The notes: a model not told the origin generated them from the sequence alone. Shown: positions 50,997 through 58,975, numbered from the stretch's first letter. The stretch is 64,000 nt of DNA from JAENVT01 sp039931555 (GCA_039931555.1 JBDTRP010000041.1:8982-72981); one strand, 5' to 3'. Made by a program: numbers and translations.

Positions 50997-51802
50997 TGCT
51001 CGCTCTGGTGGTCACGGTCGACAGCGACGACGCCGACCTCGCCTCCGATGCGCTGTGGACGATGGGCGTCGTCGCGATCGAGGAGCGATCCATAGCCGGT
51101 AGCGTCGAGCTGTGGACCTCGTTGGGGGACGATGGCGACGTTGTGATGGCGGCCGCGTCCGATCGGTTGGCGCAGTGGTCATGGCGAATCGTGGAGGTCG
51201 ACGAGACCGTTGCCGACACGTGGCGGGCGCATGCGGTGCCGGTCTTCGTCGATCCCGATCTGGTGATCTGTCCGGCGTGGGTGGCCTTCGAACCCGGAGC
51301 CGGTGTGCGGGTGCTGCGGATCGAGCCGGGATCGACGTTCGGCATGGGCGATCACCCGACCACGATGCTGTCCATGAGCGCGATTCACGCAGCGATGTTC
51401 GAGGGAGCACGTGTACTCGACGTGGGCTGTGGTTCGGGAGTCCTGTCGGTCGGTGCCTGTGTGTTGGGCGCATCGCATGCCACTGCGATCGACATCTCAC
51501 CGGCCTCGATCCCCGTCACCCGCGCCAACGCCGAAGCGAATGCCGTCGCCGATCGAATCGAGGTGTCGAACGCGCCATTGGCCGACATCGACGGGCGGTT
51601 CGACATCGTCGTCGCCAACATCCTCGCGCCGGTGCTGATCGATCTCGCCGACGACGTTCGCCGTGTCGTCGCGGCCGGTGGCGTCGTGATCATCAGTGGT
51701 GTGCTGGCGGACCGCCATCGCCACGTCGAAGAAGCGCTGCATCCCCTGCGACAAACGCGCCGGCGCACGCTCGACGGCTGGGCGGTGCTAACCCTGCAGT
51801 AA
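50996..51802 (+). CDS. prmA: ribosomal protein L11 methyltransferase-like (PrmA)
   Basis: A 268-aa SAM-dependent methyltransferase. FGMGDHPTTMLSM and VLDVGCGSGVLSVGA (motif I) and VVANILAPVLIDLADD (motif IV with the NxLA substrate motif) match PrmA. The N-terminal L11-recognition domain is present but divergent (about 1-85). GTG at 50996 overlaps the upstream TAG as TAGTG. Confidence 0.88.
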   Translation: MLALVVTVDSDDADLASDALWTMGVVAIEERSIAGSVELWTSLGDDGDVVMAAASDRLAQWSWRIVEVDETVADTWRAHAVPVFVDPDLVICPAWVAFEPGAGVRVLRIEPGSTFGMGDHPTTMLSMSAIHAAMFEGARVLDVGCGSGVLSVGACVLGASHATAIDISPASIPVTRANAEANAVADRIEVSNAPLADIDGRFDIVVANILAPVLIDLADDVRRVVAAGGVVIISGVLADRHRHVEEALHPLRQTRRRTLDGWAVLTLQ

Positions 51803-52834
51803 CGGGCTCACATCGAGGGTGTCGAGCGCCGGCAGGTAGCTGCGCACGGCATCGCGCCGGAACTGGGTGCACAGATCGTGACGGAAGAACCGGGCTCCTT
51901 CGCGCACGACGTAGTTGAGGATGAAGAAGCGGTAGACCTCGGGCAGGAAGGCGACCTCCTCGTTGCTCATCGGAAAGACGCCTCGGTACGCGTCGAGGAA
52001 GGCGAGGAACGACGGTTCGACCAGCGTGTGTGGACCATACGTGAACCGGGTGCGGTCGCCGGTGCTGCTGGAGACCCGCGACAGGAAGTAGAAGTCGAGC
52101 AGCCGCGGCTCGATGCGGAACCAGTCGTAGTCCCACCGGCTGTACAAGCGGAATCGGCCATCGGTATGCGTGTCGACAGAGAAGTTACCGAGGTTCCAGT
52201 CGATCAGGATCGGGATCTTCGGCCATTCGTCGTAGCCGACTTCCACCAGACGTTCGAGGAAGCGGTGAGTGTGCTTCCACAAGACGGCGATGGCTTCCGG
52301 CGGCAGATCGAAGTTGCGCGGCGCGAAGGGGCTCTCCAGCAGATCGAGCAGGTGGATCGCGTCGCTCTTGATCGTCTTCGACGCGCTCGGTAGCAGCGGG
52401 GCGATCTCGGCACAGGCCAGATGGAACTCGGCCATCTCGGTGGCCAGGTTGACGATCTGCGCGCCCGACAGGATGCGGGGGAGGGCATCGCGGCGTGGGA
52501 CGTCGTCGTAGAGCACGGCCCACATGTGCTGGTCGTACCAAGTGAAGACGCGGCCGTCACGGCTCCAGATGTCGGCCAGCATGCCGGTGAACCTGGTTGC
52601 GTGGAGCAACCCTGCGCAGCGGTTGAGCTGCTCGTGGTCCTCGACGAACAAGAAGTACGATCCGTACGACGACACCTTGCTGATGACGGTGGACTCGTCG
52701 TCGAGGTGCAGCCGGTAGACACGGTTCGTCGACACGTTGGCGCTGACCTCGTCGGCCGCGGTGATGGTTCGGTCGTCGCCATACGCGGCCCAGGCCGCGT
52801 CGACAGCCTGGCGGTGGGAGGACTCGCCGCTCAT
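51788..52834 (-). CDS. kinase-like (APH-fold) protein with altered catalytic loop
   Basis: A 348-aa protein of the APH/homoserine-kinase-like fold. The catalytic loop reads LIDWNLGNFSV in place of the usual HGDxHxGN: the Asp and final Asn remain, the His is lost. A following RWDYDWFRIEPRLLDFYFL offers the metal-binding Asp. The N-terminal lobe is short. It could be a true kinase of unusual substrate or a pseudokinase. It ends overlapping prmA convergently by 15 nt. Confidence 0.65.
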   Translation of the reverse strand: MSGESSHRQAVDAAWAAYGDDRTITAADEVSANVSTNRVYRLHLDDESTVISKVSSYGSYFLFVEDHEQLNRCAGLLHATRFTGMLADIWSRDGRVFTWYDQHMWAVLYDDVPRRDALPRILSGAQIVNLATEMAEFHLACAEIAPLLPSASKTIKSDAIHLLDLLESPFAPRNFDLPPEAIAVLWKHTHRFLERLVEVGYDEWPKIPILIDWNLGNFSVDTHTDGRFRLYSRWDYDWFRIEPRLLDFYFLSRVSSSTGDRTRFTYGPHTLVEPSFLAFLDAYRGVFPMSNEEVAFLPEVYRFFILNYVVREGARFFRHDLCTQFRRDAVRSYLPALDTLDVSPLLQG

Positions 52835-52840
52835 GCGGCG

Positions 52841-52846
52841 ATCGTA
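52841..52846 (-). promoter_or_regulatory. -10 element of leaderless-type promoter (kinase-like gene)
   Basis: On the minus strand TACGAT ends 6 nt before the ATG at 52834. Confidence 0.5.
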
Positions 52847-52855
52847 GGCCCTCGA

Positions 52856-53161
52856 CTAGCTGACGTTGCGGGCTCGTACGCCGATCGGTGCGATCAGGCG
52901 GTAGCCGGCGCTGTGGCGCTCGTCTTCGCTCTCCCCACCCCAGAACCCGTACTCGTGGTTCGTGCGCGCGTACTCCTGGCACGCACTGTGGACGATGCAG
53001 CTGGCACACACCGACTTGGCCGCGCCTTCGCGCCGGTCCCTGGCCTGTGGCCGTTCGGCGGGTGGAGGAAAGAACAGGTGCGTGAGCCCTTTGCACGCTG
53101 CCTGGTTCATCCAGCGATCGTCTGTGAGCACTCGATGGAAGAAAATCTCCACCGCGGCCAT
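52856..53161 (-). CDS. WhiB-family iron-sulfur transcription factor
   Basis: A 101-aa Wbl protein. Four cysteines, C23, C52, C55 and C61, hold a 4Fe-4S cluster in the C-x28-C-x2-C-x5-C layout. GFWGGESEDER is the beta-turn that contacts sigma factor. The C-terminal basic tail is short. Wbl proteins work with the principal sigma factor in redox and stress control. ATG at 53161 has GAGGGGG upstream. The transcript has a leader near 77 nt from the promoter below. Confidence 0.93.
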   Translation of the reverse strand: MAAVEIFFHRVLTDDRWMNQAACKGLTHLFFPPPAERPQARDRREGAAKSVCASCIVHSACQEYARTNHEYGFWGGESEDERHSAGYRLIAPIGVRARNVS

Positions 53162-53244
53162 AAGAACCCCCTCATGTGACTGTGTGCGGTACTGCATTTC
53201 GTGCTGCACCGGCCCCCCAGGGCACCCAATCGGCCAGCACCGCC

Positions 53245-53273
53245 AGACTAAGTCGGCGTTGACAAAGAGTCAA
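53245..53273 (-). promoter_or_regulatory. whiB promoter with canonical -35 and -10
   Basis: On the minus strand TTGACT (53268-53273), a 17-bp spacer and TAGTCT (53245-53250) form a near-consensus housekeeping promoter. TTGAC-N5-GTCAA (53259-53273) is a palindrome that covers the -35, a possible operator. Confidence 0.7.
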
Positions 53274-53292
53274 TTGTAGATTGCAAGGAAAT

Positions 53293-54381
53293 TCAGCCGA
53301 GGAGGTGCCGTATCCCCGCGGCGAACTGCTCGACGTCGTCGAGGGTGGTGTCCCAGGCGGTCATCCAGCGAACCTGCGACCTGCTGGCGTCCCAGTCCCA
53401 GAAGAACGCCCAGTCCTGCAGCGGTGCGATCGCCTCGGGCGGAACGCTGGGGAAGACGCTGTTCACGACCGGTGGGCCGCGGTGCACCACCGCGGCGATG
53501 TTCGATGTTGCCTCGTAGAGGTGCTGGGACATCGCATTGGAGTGCTCTGCAAGGCGAATCCAGCGATCGTCTTCGAGCAGGGCATTGAACTGTGCGGCCA
53601 CGAAGCGCATCTTTGACGGCAGTTGGTTGACCTGCTTGCGCACGTACATGGCTCGCTCTGCCAGCGCCGGATTCAGGAAGATGACGGCTTCGCCACCCGC
53701 CAGGCCTGCCTTGGTGCCGCCGAAGCTCAAGACGTCGACCCCCGCATCGACCGTGAACGAGCGCAATGCCGTCAGCGTCCCCCCGAGTGCCGCGGTGGCA
53801 TTGGCCAGGCGCGCCCCGTCCATGTGCACGACCATCCCGAGTTGGTGTGCAGCGTCGCACACGGCGGCGACCTCGTCGGCGGTGTAGACAGTGCCGAGCT
53901 CGGTGCTCTGGGTGATCGAGACCACACCGGGTTGGGCATGATGCATGTCGCCTTGGAAGTGTGCCAAGCCCTCGATCTGCTCGGGGCGCAGTTTGGCGTC
54001 GTCGGCCGGCGCCGGCACGATCTTGGCGCCGAGGGCCCGCTCGGGAGCACCGGTCTCGTCGACGGAGATGTGCGCCCACTCGGTGCACAGGACGAAGTCG
54101 GCCGGGCGGATCATCGTGGCCAGCGCCATCACGTTGGCTCCCGTGCCGTTCCACACCAGGAACGCCTGCGAGGTGGGTCCGAACATGTCACGGAACCGGG
54201 CCAACGCCTCGGCCGTCCAGAGGTCAGCGCCATAGGCGACAGCGTGACCGATGTTTGCGGCGACGATCGCCTCGAGCACCGCCGGATGCGCGCCGGCCGC
54301 GTTGTCGCTCGAGAAGTCGCGCTGCGGGGCGGGCGGCATGGTGGCGATGCGCTGAGCGAAGTCGGAGTTCACAGTCGCCAT
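53293..54381 (-). CDS. threonine-aldolase-type PLP enzyme (beta-hydroxy-amino-acid aldolase)
   Basis: A 362-aa fold-type I PLP enzyme of the L-threonine/L-allo-threonine aldolase family. The PLP lysine is K224 in SFGGTKAGL. HMDGARL (186-192) holds the PLP-ring Asp188 and the substrate-binding Arg191. DFSSDNAAGAHP near the start is typical. Such enzymes cleave beta-hydroxy-alpha-amino acids to glycine and an aldehyde. It lies 16 nt downstream of an amino-acid beta-hydroxylase, so the true substrate may be that enzyme's product rather than threonine. Confidence 0.88.
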   Translation of the reverse strand: MATVNSDFAQRIATMPPAPQRDFSSDNAAGAHPAVLEAIVAANIGHAVAYGADLWTAEALARFRDMFGPTSQAFLVWNGTGANVMALATMIRPADFVLCTEWAHISVDETGAPERALGAKIVPAPADDAKLRPEQIEGLAHFQGDMHHAQPGVVSITQSTELGTVYTADEVAAVCDAAHQLGMVVHMDGARLANATAALGGTLTALRSFTVDAGVDVLSFGGTKAGLAGGEAVIFLNPALAERAMYVRKQVNQLPSKMRFVAAQFNALLEDDRWIRLAEHSNAMSQHLYEATSNIAAVVHRGPPVVNSVFPSVPPEAIAPLQDWAFFWDWDASRSQVRWMTAWDTTLDDVEQFAAGIRHLLG

Positions 54382-54397
54382 TCTGACCCGATTGGTA

Positions 54398-55354
54398 TCA
54401 CAGGCCGAAGTGTGTCGTGATGACTCTGCCGGTGCGGTCCGTCGCGCTCGGAGCCAGGTCGCTGACGACGAAGGTGCGCTGCAACCAGCGATCGAAGCCG
54501 TCGAAGCGGGCGGTGAACGGCGATCGACCGTGCACAGCGACGGCGTTGTCGACGATCAGCAGGTCGCCGGCCTCCAGCGCCACGGAGGTGTGACATGTCG
54601 CAGTCGCCTCGACCATCACGCGGATGGCCTCGTCGGCGTGGTCGTCGATCCCCCTCATCAGGTCTGCGTCGAACACCATCGATGGTCGGTTCCGATTCCC
54701 GGTCAGCACCGCCATTGGTTCGCCGAGCACGCTGGCCCGTCCGTGCAGGTAGCTCTCGTCGGTGGCGGTGCGAAAGCGGGGTTCGAACAGCACGTCGACC
54801 ACGTCGGATGGCAACTGCGGCAAGACCTCGAAGATCGACGCCAAGGTCGTTCGAGCGTGCGCGTCGCCTCGGAGGCAGAGGAGAAGCAGGTAGCGCGGCC
54901 GGTACGGATGGAACGCCGCTTCGGTGTGGAACATCAGTTGCACCTTCGACGAAGTGGAGACCTGTCGATCTGCGGCAGCCCGGGTGGGAACGATGTTCTG
55001 GACGAGGTCACCACCATGTTCCGGCTCGTAGCCGACGGGCTGTCCCAGCCGTCGGGCGACGGTCAACAGCGTGAACTCGCTCACCGAGTCCTTGTCGGCT
55101 GGCGTCGTCGGCGTCGCGGGTGTGAGCGGCAGATCGCCGACGGGCATCCCGCGCAGCAGCAGGGAACCGGATTGGTGGGCGTGGTCGGCGAAGTCGACGA
55201 GCGCATCGTGCACCACGGTCGGTAACGACCGTGCAGCATGCCCGGCAGCACGAACGAACGACTCGATGTGGGAGTCGAGCGTCGGGACGTGCTTCACCGA
55301 CGCCGGGGGCGACATGATGGCGATCGGTGCTGCATGATGTGTCAGGGTGCTCAT
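54398..55354 (-). CDS. Fe(II)/2-oxoglutarate dioxygenase, VioC/AsnO/clavaminate-synthase type
   Basis: A 318-aa non-heme iron dioxygenase. H143, E145 (in MFHTEAAFHPYRPRYLLLLC) and H275 (AVAVHGRSPF) form the facial triad; Glu in place of Asp is the hallmark of the clavaminate-synthase-like group. R289 lies 14 residues after the distal His, as the 2-oxoglutarate-binding Arg does in CAS and VioC. Characterised members hydroxylate the beta carbon of free amino acids such as Arg or Asn. It is first in an operon with the aldolase and is divergent from an RpiR regulator. Confidence 0.86.
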   Translation of the reverse strand: MSTLTHHAAPIAIMSPPASVKHVPTLDSHIESFVRAAGHAARSLPTVVHDALVDFADHAHQSGSLLLRGMPVGDLPLTPATPTTPADKDSVSEFTLLTVARRLGQPVGYEPEHGGDLVQNIVPTRAAADRQVSTSSKVQLMFHTEAAFHPYRPRYLLLLCLRGDAHARTTLASIFEVLPQLPSDVVDVLFEPRFRTATDESYLHGRASVLGEPMAVLTGNRNRPSMVFDADLMRGIDDHADEAIRVMVEATATCHTSVALEAGDLLIVDNAVAVHGRSPFTARFDGFDRWLQRTFVVSDLAPSATDRTGRVITTHFGL

Positions 55355-55383
55355 TGCGTCCGTTCCAGGTCATGATTTGGAGT

Positions 55384-55397
55384 GGAACAAATGTTCC
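55384..55397. promoter_or_regulatory. palindromic operator 1 between dioxygenase and rpiR
   Basis: GGAACA-AA-TGTTCC is a perfect 6+6 palindrome 29 bp upstream of the dioxygenase start. It is a likely RpiR-family binding site. Confidence 0.6.
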
Positions 55398-55418
55398 GTT
55401 TCCGATTGTATCGGGAAC
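55398..55418. promoter_or_regulatory. palindromic operator 2 between dioxygenase and rpiR
   Basis: GTTTCCGAT-TGT-ATCGGGAAC has 9-bp arms with one mismatch and adjoins operator 1. It lies 26 bp upstream of the rpiR -10. Confidence 0.5.
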
Positions 55419-55444
55419 AAACAGATCAACAATTCCTCTGCCAC

Positions 55445-55450
55445 TATGCT
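55445..55450 (+). promoter_or_regulatory. -10 element of leaderless-type promoter (rpiR)
   Basis: TATGCT ends 8 nt before the GTG at 55459 and sets the start. Confidence 0.5.
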
Positions 55451-55458
55451 CCACGGCC

Positions 55459-56301
55459 GTGGAAGTAGCCGATCGCATTGGCAAGACCAGCACCAGCCTG
55501 ACGAAGGCGGAGCGTCGCGTTGCCGAAGTCATCCTGGCGAGCCCGCAGCTCGTGGCGTTCGGAACGGTCGCCGATCTGGCCGAGGGCTCGGGCTCGGGAG
55601 CGGCCACGGTGGTCCGGCTGGCAACCAAGCTCGGCTTCGAAGGGTTCAGCTCACTACAGGCATCGGTGCAACATGACCTTGCCAGTCAACTGCGGCCGGC
55701 CGCAGAACGGATCCGTGATCCGGCAGTGCACGACTCGCTCAGCCGTCATCTGCAGCTCGAGGTCGGCAACGTGCGGACGACGCTGGGCGAGATCGACCAG
55801 GTCGCAGTCGCCGACGTGGTCGAGCACCTCGCCGATCCTGCTCGCCGCGTACACGTGCTGTCGGGCGATGCGTCGCTCGGTGTGGCAACTCAGTTCGTCG
55901 GCGACCTCGCCGCGCTGCGTGCCCACGTGGCGATGATCGACGGCAACGACGTCGCCGTGCGTCGCACCGTGGCGCTGATGGAGGAGACCGACGTTCTCGT
56001 GGCGGTCGACCTCCGACGCTACGACCGCTGGCTGGTCGACGCGGCTCGCACGGCTGCCAAGGCAGGTGTGTGGACGGTGTCGATCGCAGACAGCGTGTTG
56101 TCGCCCGTCGCGGCGTGTTCGCAGCGCACGCTGGTCGTGACTGCCGCAGGTGCCGGCCCGTTCGACAGTCATGTCGGCACGCTCGCGCTGATGAACGTGT
56201 TGGTTGCGGGGGTCGCGATCCGTCTGCGCGGTGTTGCCACAGAGCGGCTGGACCGCGCTGAGGCCGCATGGCGGGCCAGCAACGCGCTCAGCGAGCGGTG
56301 A
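55459..56301 (+). CDS. MurR/RpiR family transcriptional regulator
   Basis: A 280-aa regulator. The N-terminal HTH (about 1-75) has SLTKAERRVAEVILASPQLVAFGTVADLA and TVVRLATKLGFEGFSSL, as in RpiR proteins. The C-terminal SIS-type sugar-phosphate-binding domain (about 110-270) is divergent: the usual Ser-rich loop is replaced by LSGDASLG, so the ligand may not be a sugar phosphate. It is the likely regulator of the dioxygenase-aldolase operon. Confidence 0.87.
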   Translation: MEVADRIGKTSTSLTKAERRVAEVILASPQLVAFGTVADLAEGSGSGAATVVRLATKLGFEGFSSLQASVQHDLASQLRPAAERIRDPAVHDSLSRHLQLEVGNVRTTLGEIDQVAVADVVEHLADPARRVHVLSGDASLGVATQFVGDLAALRAHVAMIDGNDVAVRRTVALMEETDVLVAVDLRRYDRWLVDAARTAAKAGVWTVSIADSVLSPVAACSQRTLVVTAAGAGPFDSHVGTLALMNVLVAGVAIRLRGVATERLDRAEAAWRASNALSER

Positions 56302-56314
56302 AGGACATTCTCGA

Positions 56315-57442
56315 TCAGTCGGCAGGCACTGCTTGCCACGAGCCGTCGGTCGCAGCGCTGGTGATTGCGGCGGCGACCAACTCCTGCACCCTCGCCCCGA
56401 TTGCGAAGTCGGGCTGTACTTGCCGACCCTCGGCGATCGCCGTGACCCATTGCCGGGTCATGGCCTCGGTGCGACGGAAGATGTGGCGGTACGTGTCGTG
56501 GACGTTCTCGCGCGGGGCGCCTTGCCATGCCTCGTCGGGAATCGACAGCACGTGCGCCGGCCCAGGTTGTCCGGCGCGCAATCCACGGACCTCTTGCACG
56601 GTGTCCCAGTCGTTGAGGGCGTGCAGCGTGCCGCCACTGCCGTGCAGATCGAGCTCATGGATCTGTCCGAACGGCGTGCCTTCCCAACACACCGCGCTGA
56701 CCTGCAACGTGGCCGAGGCACCCGACTCGAATCGGGCAAGGATCACCGCACTGTCCTCCACCTGTGTGTAGCTCGAGCCGTCGGGTCGCGGCTCACGAGG
56801 CACGAAGCTGTCGCAGTGGGCGCTGACCGAGGTGACCTCGCCGAGGAACCACCTCGCCATGTCGAGCCAATGCGAGCCGAGGTCGCCGAGGATGCCGGCG
56901 CCGGCCTTCGCTTCGTCGAACCGCCATGCGTACGCGCCGTCGCGGGCGTAGCCCGCGAAGTAGCGCATGCTCAAGTGGTACGGCTGACCGACATAGCCGT
57001 CGACGATGAGCTGCTTGATGAACTGGTTGGTCGGCATGAAGCGGTAGGTGAACGGGACCATCGTGATCGCGCTGGTGTGCTGTGCCGCGCCGGCCATCTC
57101 GTGCGCTTCTGCGACGCTCATGCCCAGTGGCTTCTCACACAGCACGGGCAATCCACGCTCGAGCGCTGCCATGGTGATCTCGTAGTGTGTCTCATTGGGG
57201 GTGGCGATGATCACGGCATCGATGTCGCCACTCGCCAACATCGCCGACCAGTCGTCGTACACCTGGGCAACCTGCCAGGTGGCCGCGACACTCTTCGCTC
57301 GCTCGAGGTCACGCCCGCAGAGTCCCGTGATGGTGCCGATCGAATGGTCGGCGAGCGCGGGGAGGTACATCGCCTCGGCCCACCAACTGGTGCCGACCAG
57401 CCCGACTCGTACTGATTGGCGGGGGCTCGGCGCGTCGGGCAT
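56315..57442 (-). CDS. Gfo/Idh/MocA family NAD(P)-dependent oxidoreductase
   Basis: A 375-aa dehydrogenase. The Rossmann start is VGLVGTSWWAEAMYLPAL, with the glycine pattern altered to GTSWWA, and VLCEKPLGMS holds the conserved EKP. The second domain has GAGILGDLGSHWLDMARWFLGE with the catalytic-type His. Substrates of the family are sugars, inositols and related compounds. It converges on rpiR with 13 nt between them and may serve the same catabolic cluster. Confidence 0.88.
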   Translation of the reverse strand: MPDAPSPRQSVRVGLVGTSWWAEAMYLPALADHSIGTITGLCGRDLERAKSVAATWQVAQVYDDWSAMLASGDIDAVIIATPNETHYEITMAALERGLPVLCEKPLGMSVAEAHEMAGAAQHTSAITMVPFTYRFMPTNQFIKQLIVDGYVGQPYHLSMRYFAGYARDGAYAWRFDEAKAGAGILGDLGSHWLDMARWFLGEVTSVSAHCDSFVPREPRPDGSSYTQVEDSAVILARFESGASATLQVSAVCWEGTPFGQIHELDLHGSGGTLHALNDWDTVQEVRGLRAGQPGPAHVLSIPDEAWQGAPRENVHDTYRHIFRRTEAMTRQWVTAIAEGRQVQPDFAIGARVQELVAAAITSAATDGSWQAVPAD

Positions 57443-57602
57443 GGGGATCAGTCTGGCAGGGCAGTGCCCTCAGGTGAGGAGCCGTCGGGGACGAGGGGAG
57501 TGGTGCGGTCGATGCACGCCCGTAGTTCTACGCGAACACCCGGCGAAAATGATGAGTCGGCCAGCGTCGTGATCGGTGCGGATCGCCGCCCGGTCGTGCG
57601 GG

Positions 57603-57923
57603 TCACCGCTCGAGCAGACGAACCCGTGAAAGCGTGCGAACTCGCGAGCTATCGATGTCGGCCCGCAGCGTTGCCCATGCTTCCTCGACACTTGCTCCGA
57701 CGGCAGACGCAGACCTCATGGCGCCGTCGAACCGCTCGGCCTCGGCGATCCAGATTGCCTCCACCTCGACCAGGCGGCCATCGCGGCCGCGCACGTGGTT
57801 CTCGCGATAGTCCAGCATGGTCCGCCAACCGGCCCGCTCGAGGGCGCGGCGATCGACCGGTTCGAGACACGCCCCATGACGCCGAGGTCGCAGAGCAGGA
57901 TCACGCATGTTGATCGCCATCAC
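57603..57923 (-). CDS. hypothetical protein
   Basis: A 106-aa protein with plausible composition: a basic start (RDPALRPRRHG), GWRTMLDYRENHVRGRDGRLVEVEAIWIAEAERFDG and a helical end. The start could be any of three nearby ATG codons. No family recognised. The 160 bp before its stop (57443-57602) hold no convincing gene. Confidence 0.5.
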   Translation of the reverse strand: MMAINMRDPALRPRRHGACLEPVDRRALERAGWRTMLDYRENHVRGRDGRLVEVEAIWIAEAERFDGAMRSASAVGASVEEAWATLRADIDSSRVRTLSRVRLLER

Positions 57924-58008
57924 TCCATTGTGAACTACCCGACCTGTGGATCGTCAGTGCCAACTACCTGTGGATTCATTGGGGATATCGGTCGATGGTG
58001 CCGTGCGC

Positions 58009-58014
58009 GAGAAT
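58009..58014 (+). promoter_or_regulatory. possible variant -10 (RidA gene)
   Basis: GAGAAT ends 6 nt before the ATG at 58021. The same hexamer at the same distance precedes the gene at 60822. Confidence 0.3.
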
Positions 58015-58020
58015 GCGCGC

Positions 58021-58485
58021 ATGTCTGCACAAGCGCGCCTCGCCGAACTCGGTATCGTCCTGCCCGACCTGATGCGCCCCGCCGGGTTGTACCGCAGCGC
58101 GGCGCGTGTCGGGGACTTGGTGTTCCTGTCAGGGGCTGCCCCGATCCGCCCGGATGGCAGTGTGGTCACCGGTAAGGTCGGGGGAGCGGTCGACCTCGAG
58201 ACGGCACGCCATGCTGCCCGGCTGGTCGGGCTCCAGTTGCTCGCGGCGCTGCAGGCCGAATTGGGTTCGCTCGACGGGGTCTCGCAGGTCGTGAAGCTGT
58301 TGGGGATGGTGAACTGCGCGCCGGGGTTCAACAACACACCCGGCGTGATCGACGGGTGCTCCGAGCTGTTCATCGAGGTCTTCGGGGAGGCCGGGCGCAG
58401 CGCGCGAAGTGCCGTCGGGATGGCGGAACTGCCCTTCGACCTCTGCGTCGAGATCGAAGCGATCGTGCAGGTGCACGCCGACTGA
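58021..58485 (+). CDS. RidA/YjgF family protein
   Basis: A 154-aa RidA-like enamine/imine deaminase-fold protein. LVFLSGAAPIRPDGSVVTGKVG and SAVGMAELPFDLCVEIEAIV match the family, and VNCAPGFNNTPGVIDGCSELFIEVFGEAGRSAR is the long-form RidA central region. The catalytic Arg is in GRSARSAVG. It removes reactive 2-aminoacrylate-like imines, which PLP enzymes produce. Its place near PLP enzymes may be relevant. Confidence 0.9.
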   Translation: MSAQARLAELGIVLPDLMRPAGLYRSAARVGDLVFLSGAAPIRPDGSVVTGKVGGAVDLETARHAARLVGLQLLAALQAELGSLDGVSQVVKLLGMVNCAPGFNNTPGVIDGCSELFIEVFGEAGRSARSAVGMAELPFDLCVEIEAIVQVHAD

Positions 58486-58489
58486 CGCG

Positions 58490-58963
58490 TCAGAGCGGTT
58501 TGTTCAGCTTGGCGTCCCAGCCTGCATGCACCGCGGCGCCCAACGCGCCGGTCGCCTTCTCGGGCCGGTAGTCGATCTCGACCTTGGAGAACCGCAGCGA
58601 CACCTCGTCGAGTGGTACGTCGCCCGACGACGCGCTGACGTGATAGGCGGCGACCGTCACATCGTTGAGGGTCACCTTGAGGTACTCCTGTTGCGACGAG
58701 CCGGGGCGTCGGGCCACGAGAACCGCACTGACGACGTGCTTGCCATTGGCGCACAACAGCATCAGCCGGGGCGACGCCGAGCTCGTGACCGCAGCGAAGT
58801 GGAAGTCCTCGATGTGCACCTTGCCAGCACCGGCGCCCGAGGCCGCCAGGGGAGCGACGTTGGACTCGCCCCACGCAAACGAGACCACCTCGATCTCGTT
58901 CGGGTGGTGAGCGTCGTGGCTGTCCCCCGGCACGTTGTCGATTTTGAAGAAGTAGTCGACCAT
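58490..58963 (-). CDS. orphan Hcp-like tube protein (type VI secretion Hcp family)
   Basis: A 157-aa Hcp-family beta-barrel protein. DYFFKIDNVPGDSHDAHHPNEIEVVSFAWG is the typical Hcp start, with GKVHIEDFHFA and VSLRFSKVEIDYRP also conserved. Hcp forms the inner tube of T6SS in Gram-negatives. No other T6SS gene occurs in the window, and Gram-positives lack the known system, so this belongs to the poorly understood actinobacterial Hcp group. It is divergent from a zinc-ribbon gene. Confidence 0.82.
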   Translation of the reverse strand: MVDYFFKIDNVPGDSHDAHHPNEIEVVSFAWGESNVAPLAASGAGAGKVHIEDFHFAAVTSSASPRLMLLCANGKHVVSAVLVARRPGSSQQEYLKVTLNDVTVAAYHVSASSGDVPLDEVSLRFSKVEIDYRPEKATGALGAAVHAGWDAKLNKPL

Positions 58964-58969
58964 CGTCGG

Positions 58970-58975
58970 AGGCTA
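58970..58975 (-). promoter_or_regulatory. -10 element of leaderless-type promoter (hcp-like gene)
   Basis: On the minus strand TAGCCT ends 6 nt before the ATG at 58963. Confidence 0.5.

Noticed and set aside
57443..57602. Open frames on both strands in this gap
   Set aside because: They run into neighbouring genes, have no start signals and no protein-like pattern. I see nothing certain in this stretch.
57942..57975. ACCTGTGGAT twice, 24 bp apart, resembling DnaA boxes (ATCCACA on the minus strand)
   Set aside because: Each matches TTATCCACA at only 7 of 9 positions, and no origin genes or AT-rich region are near. Noted only as a short direct repeat upstream of ridA.
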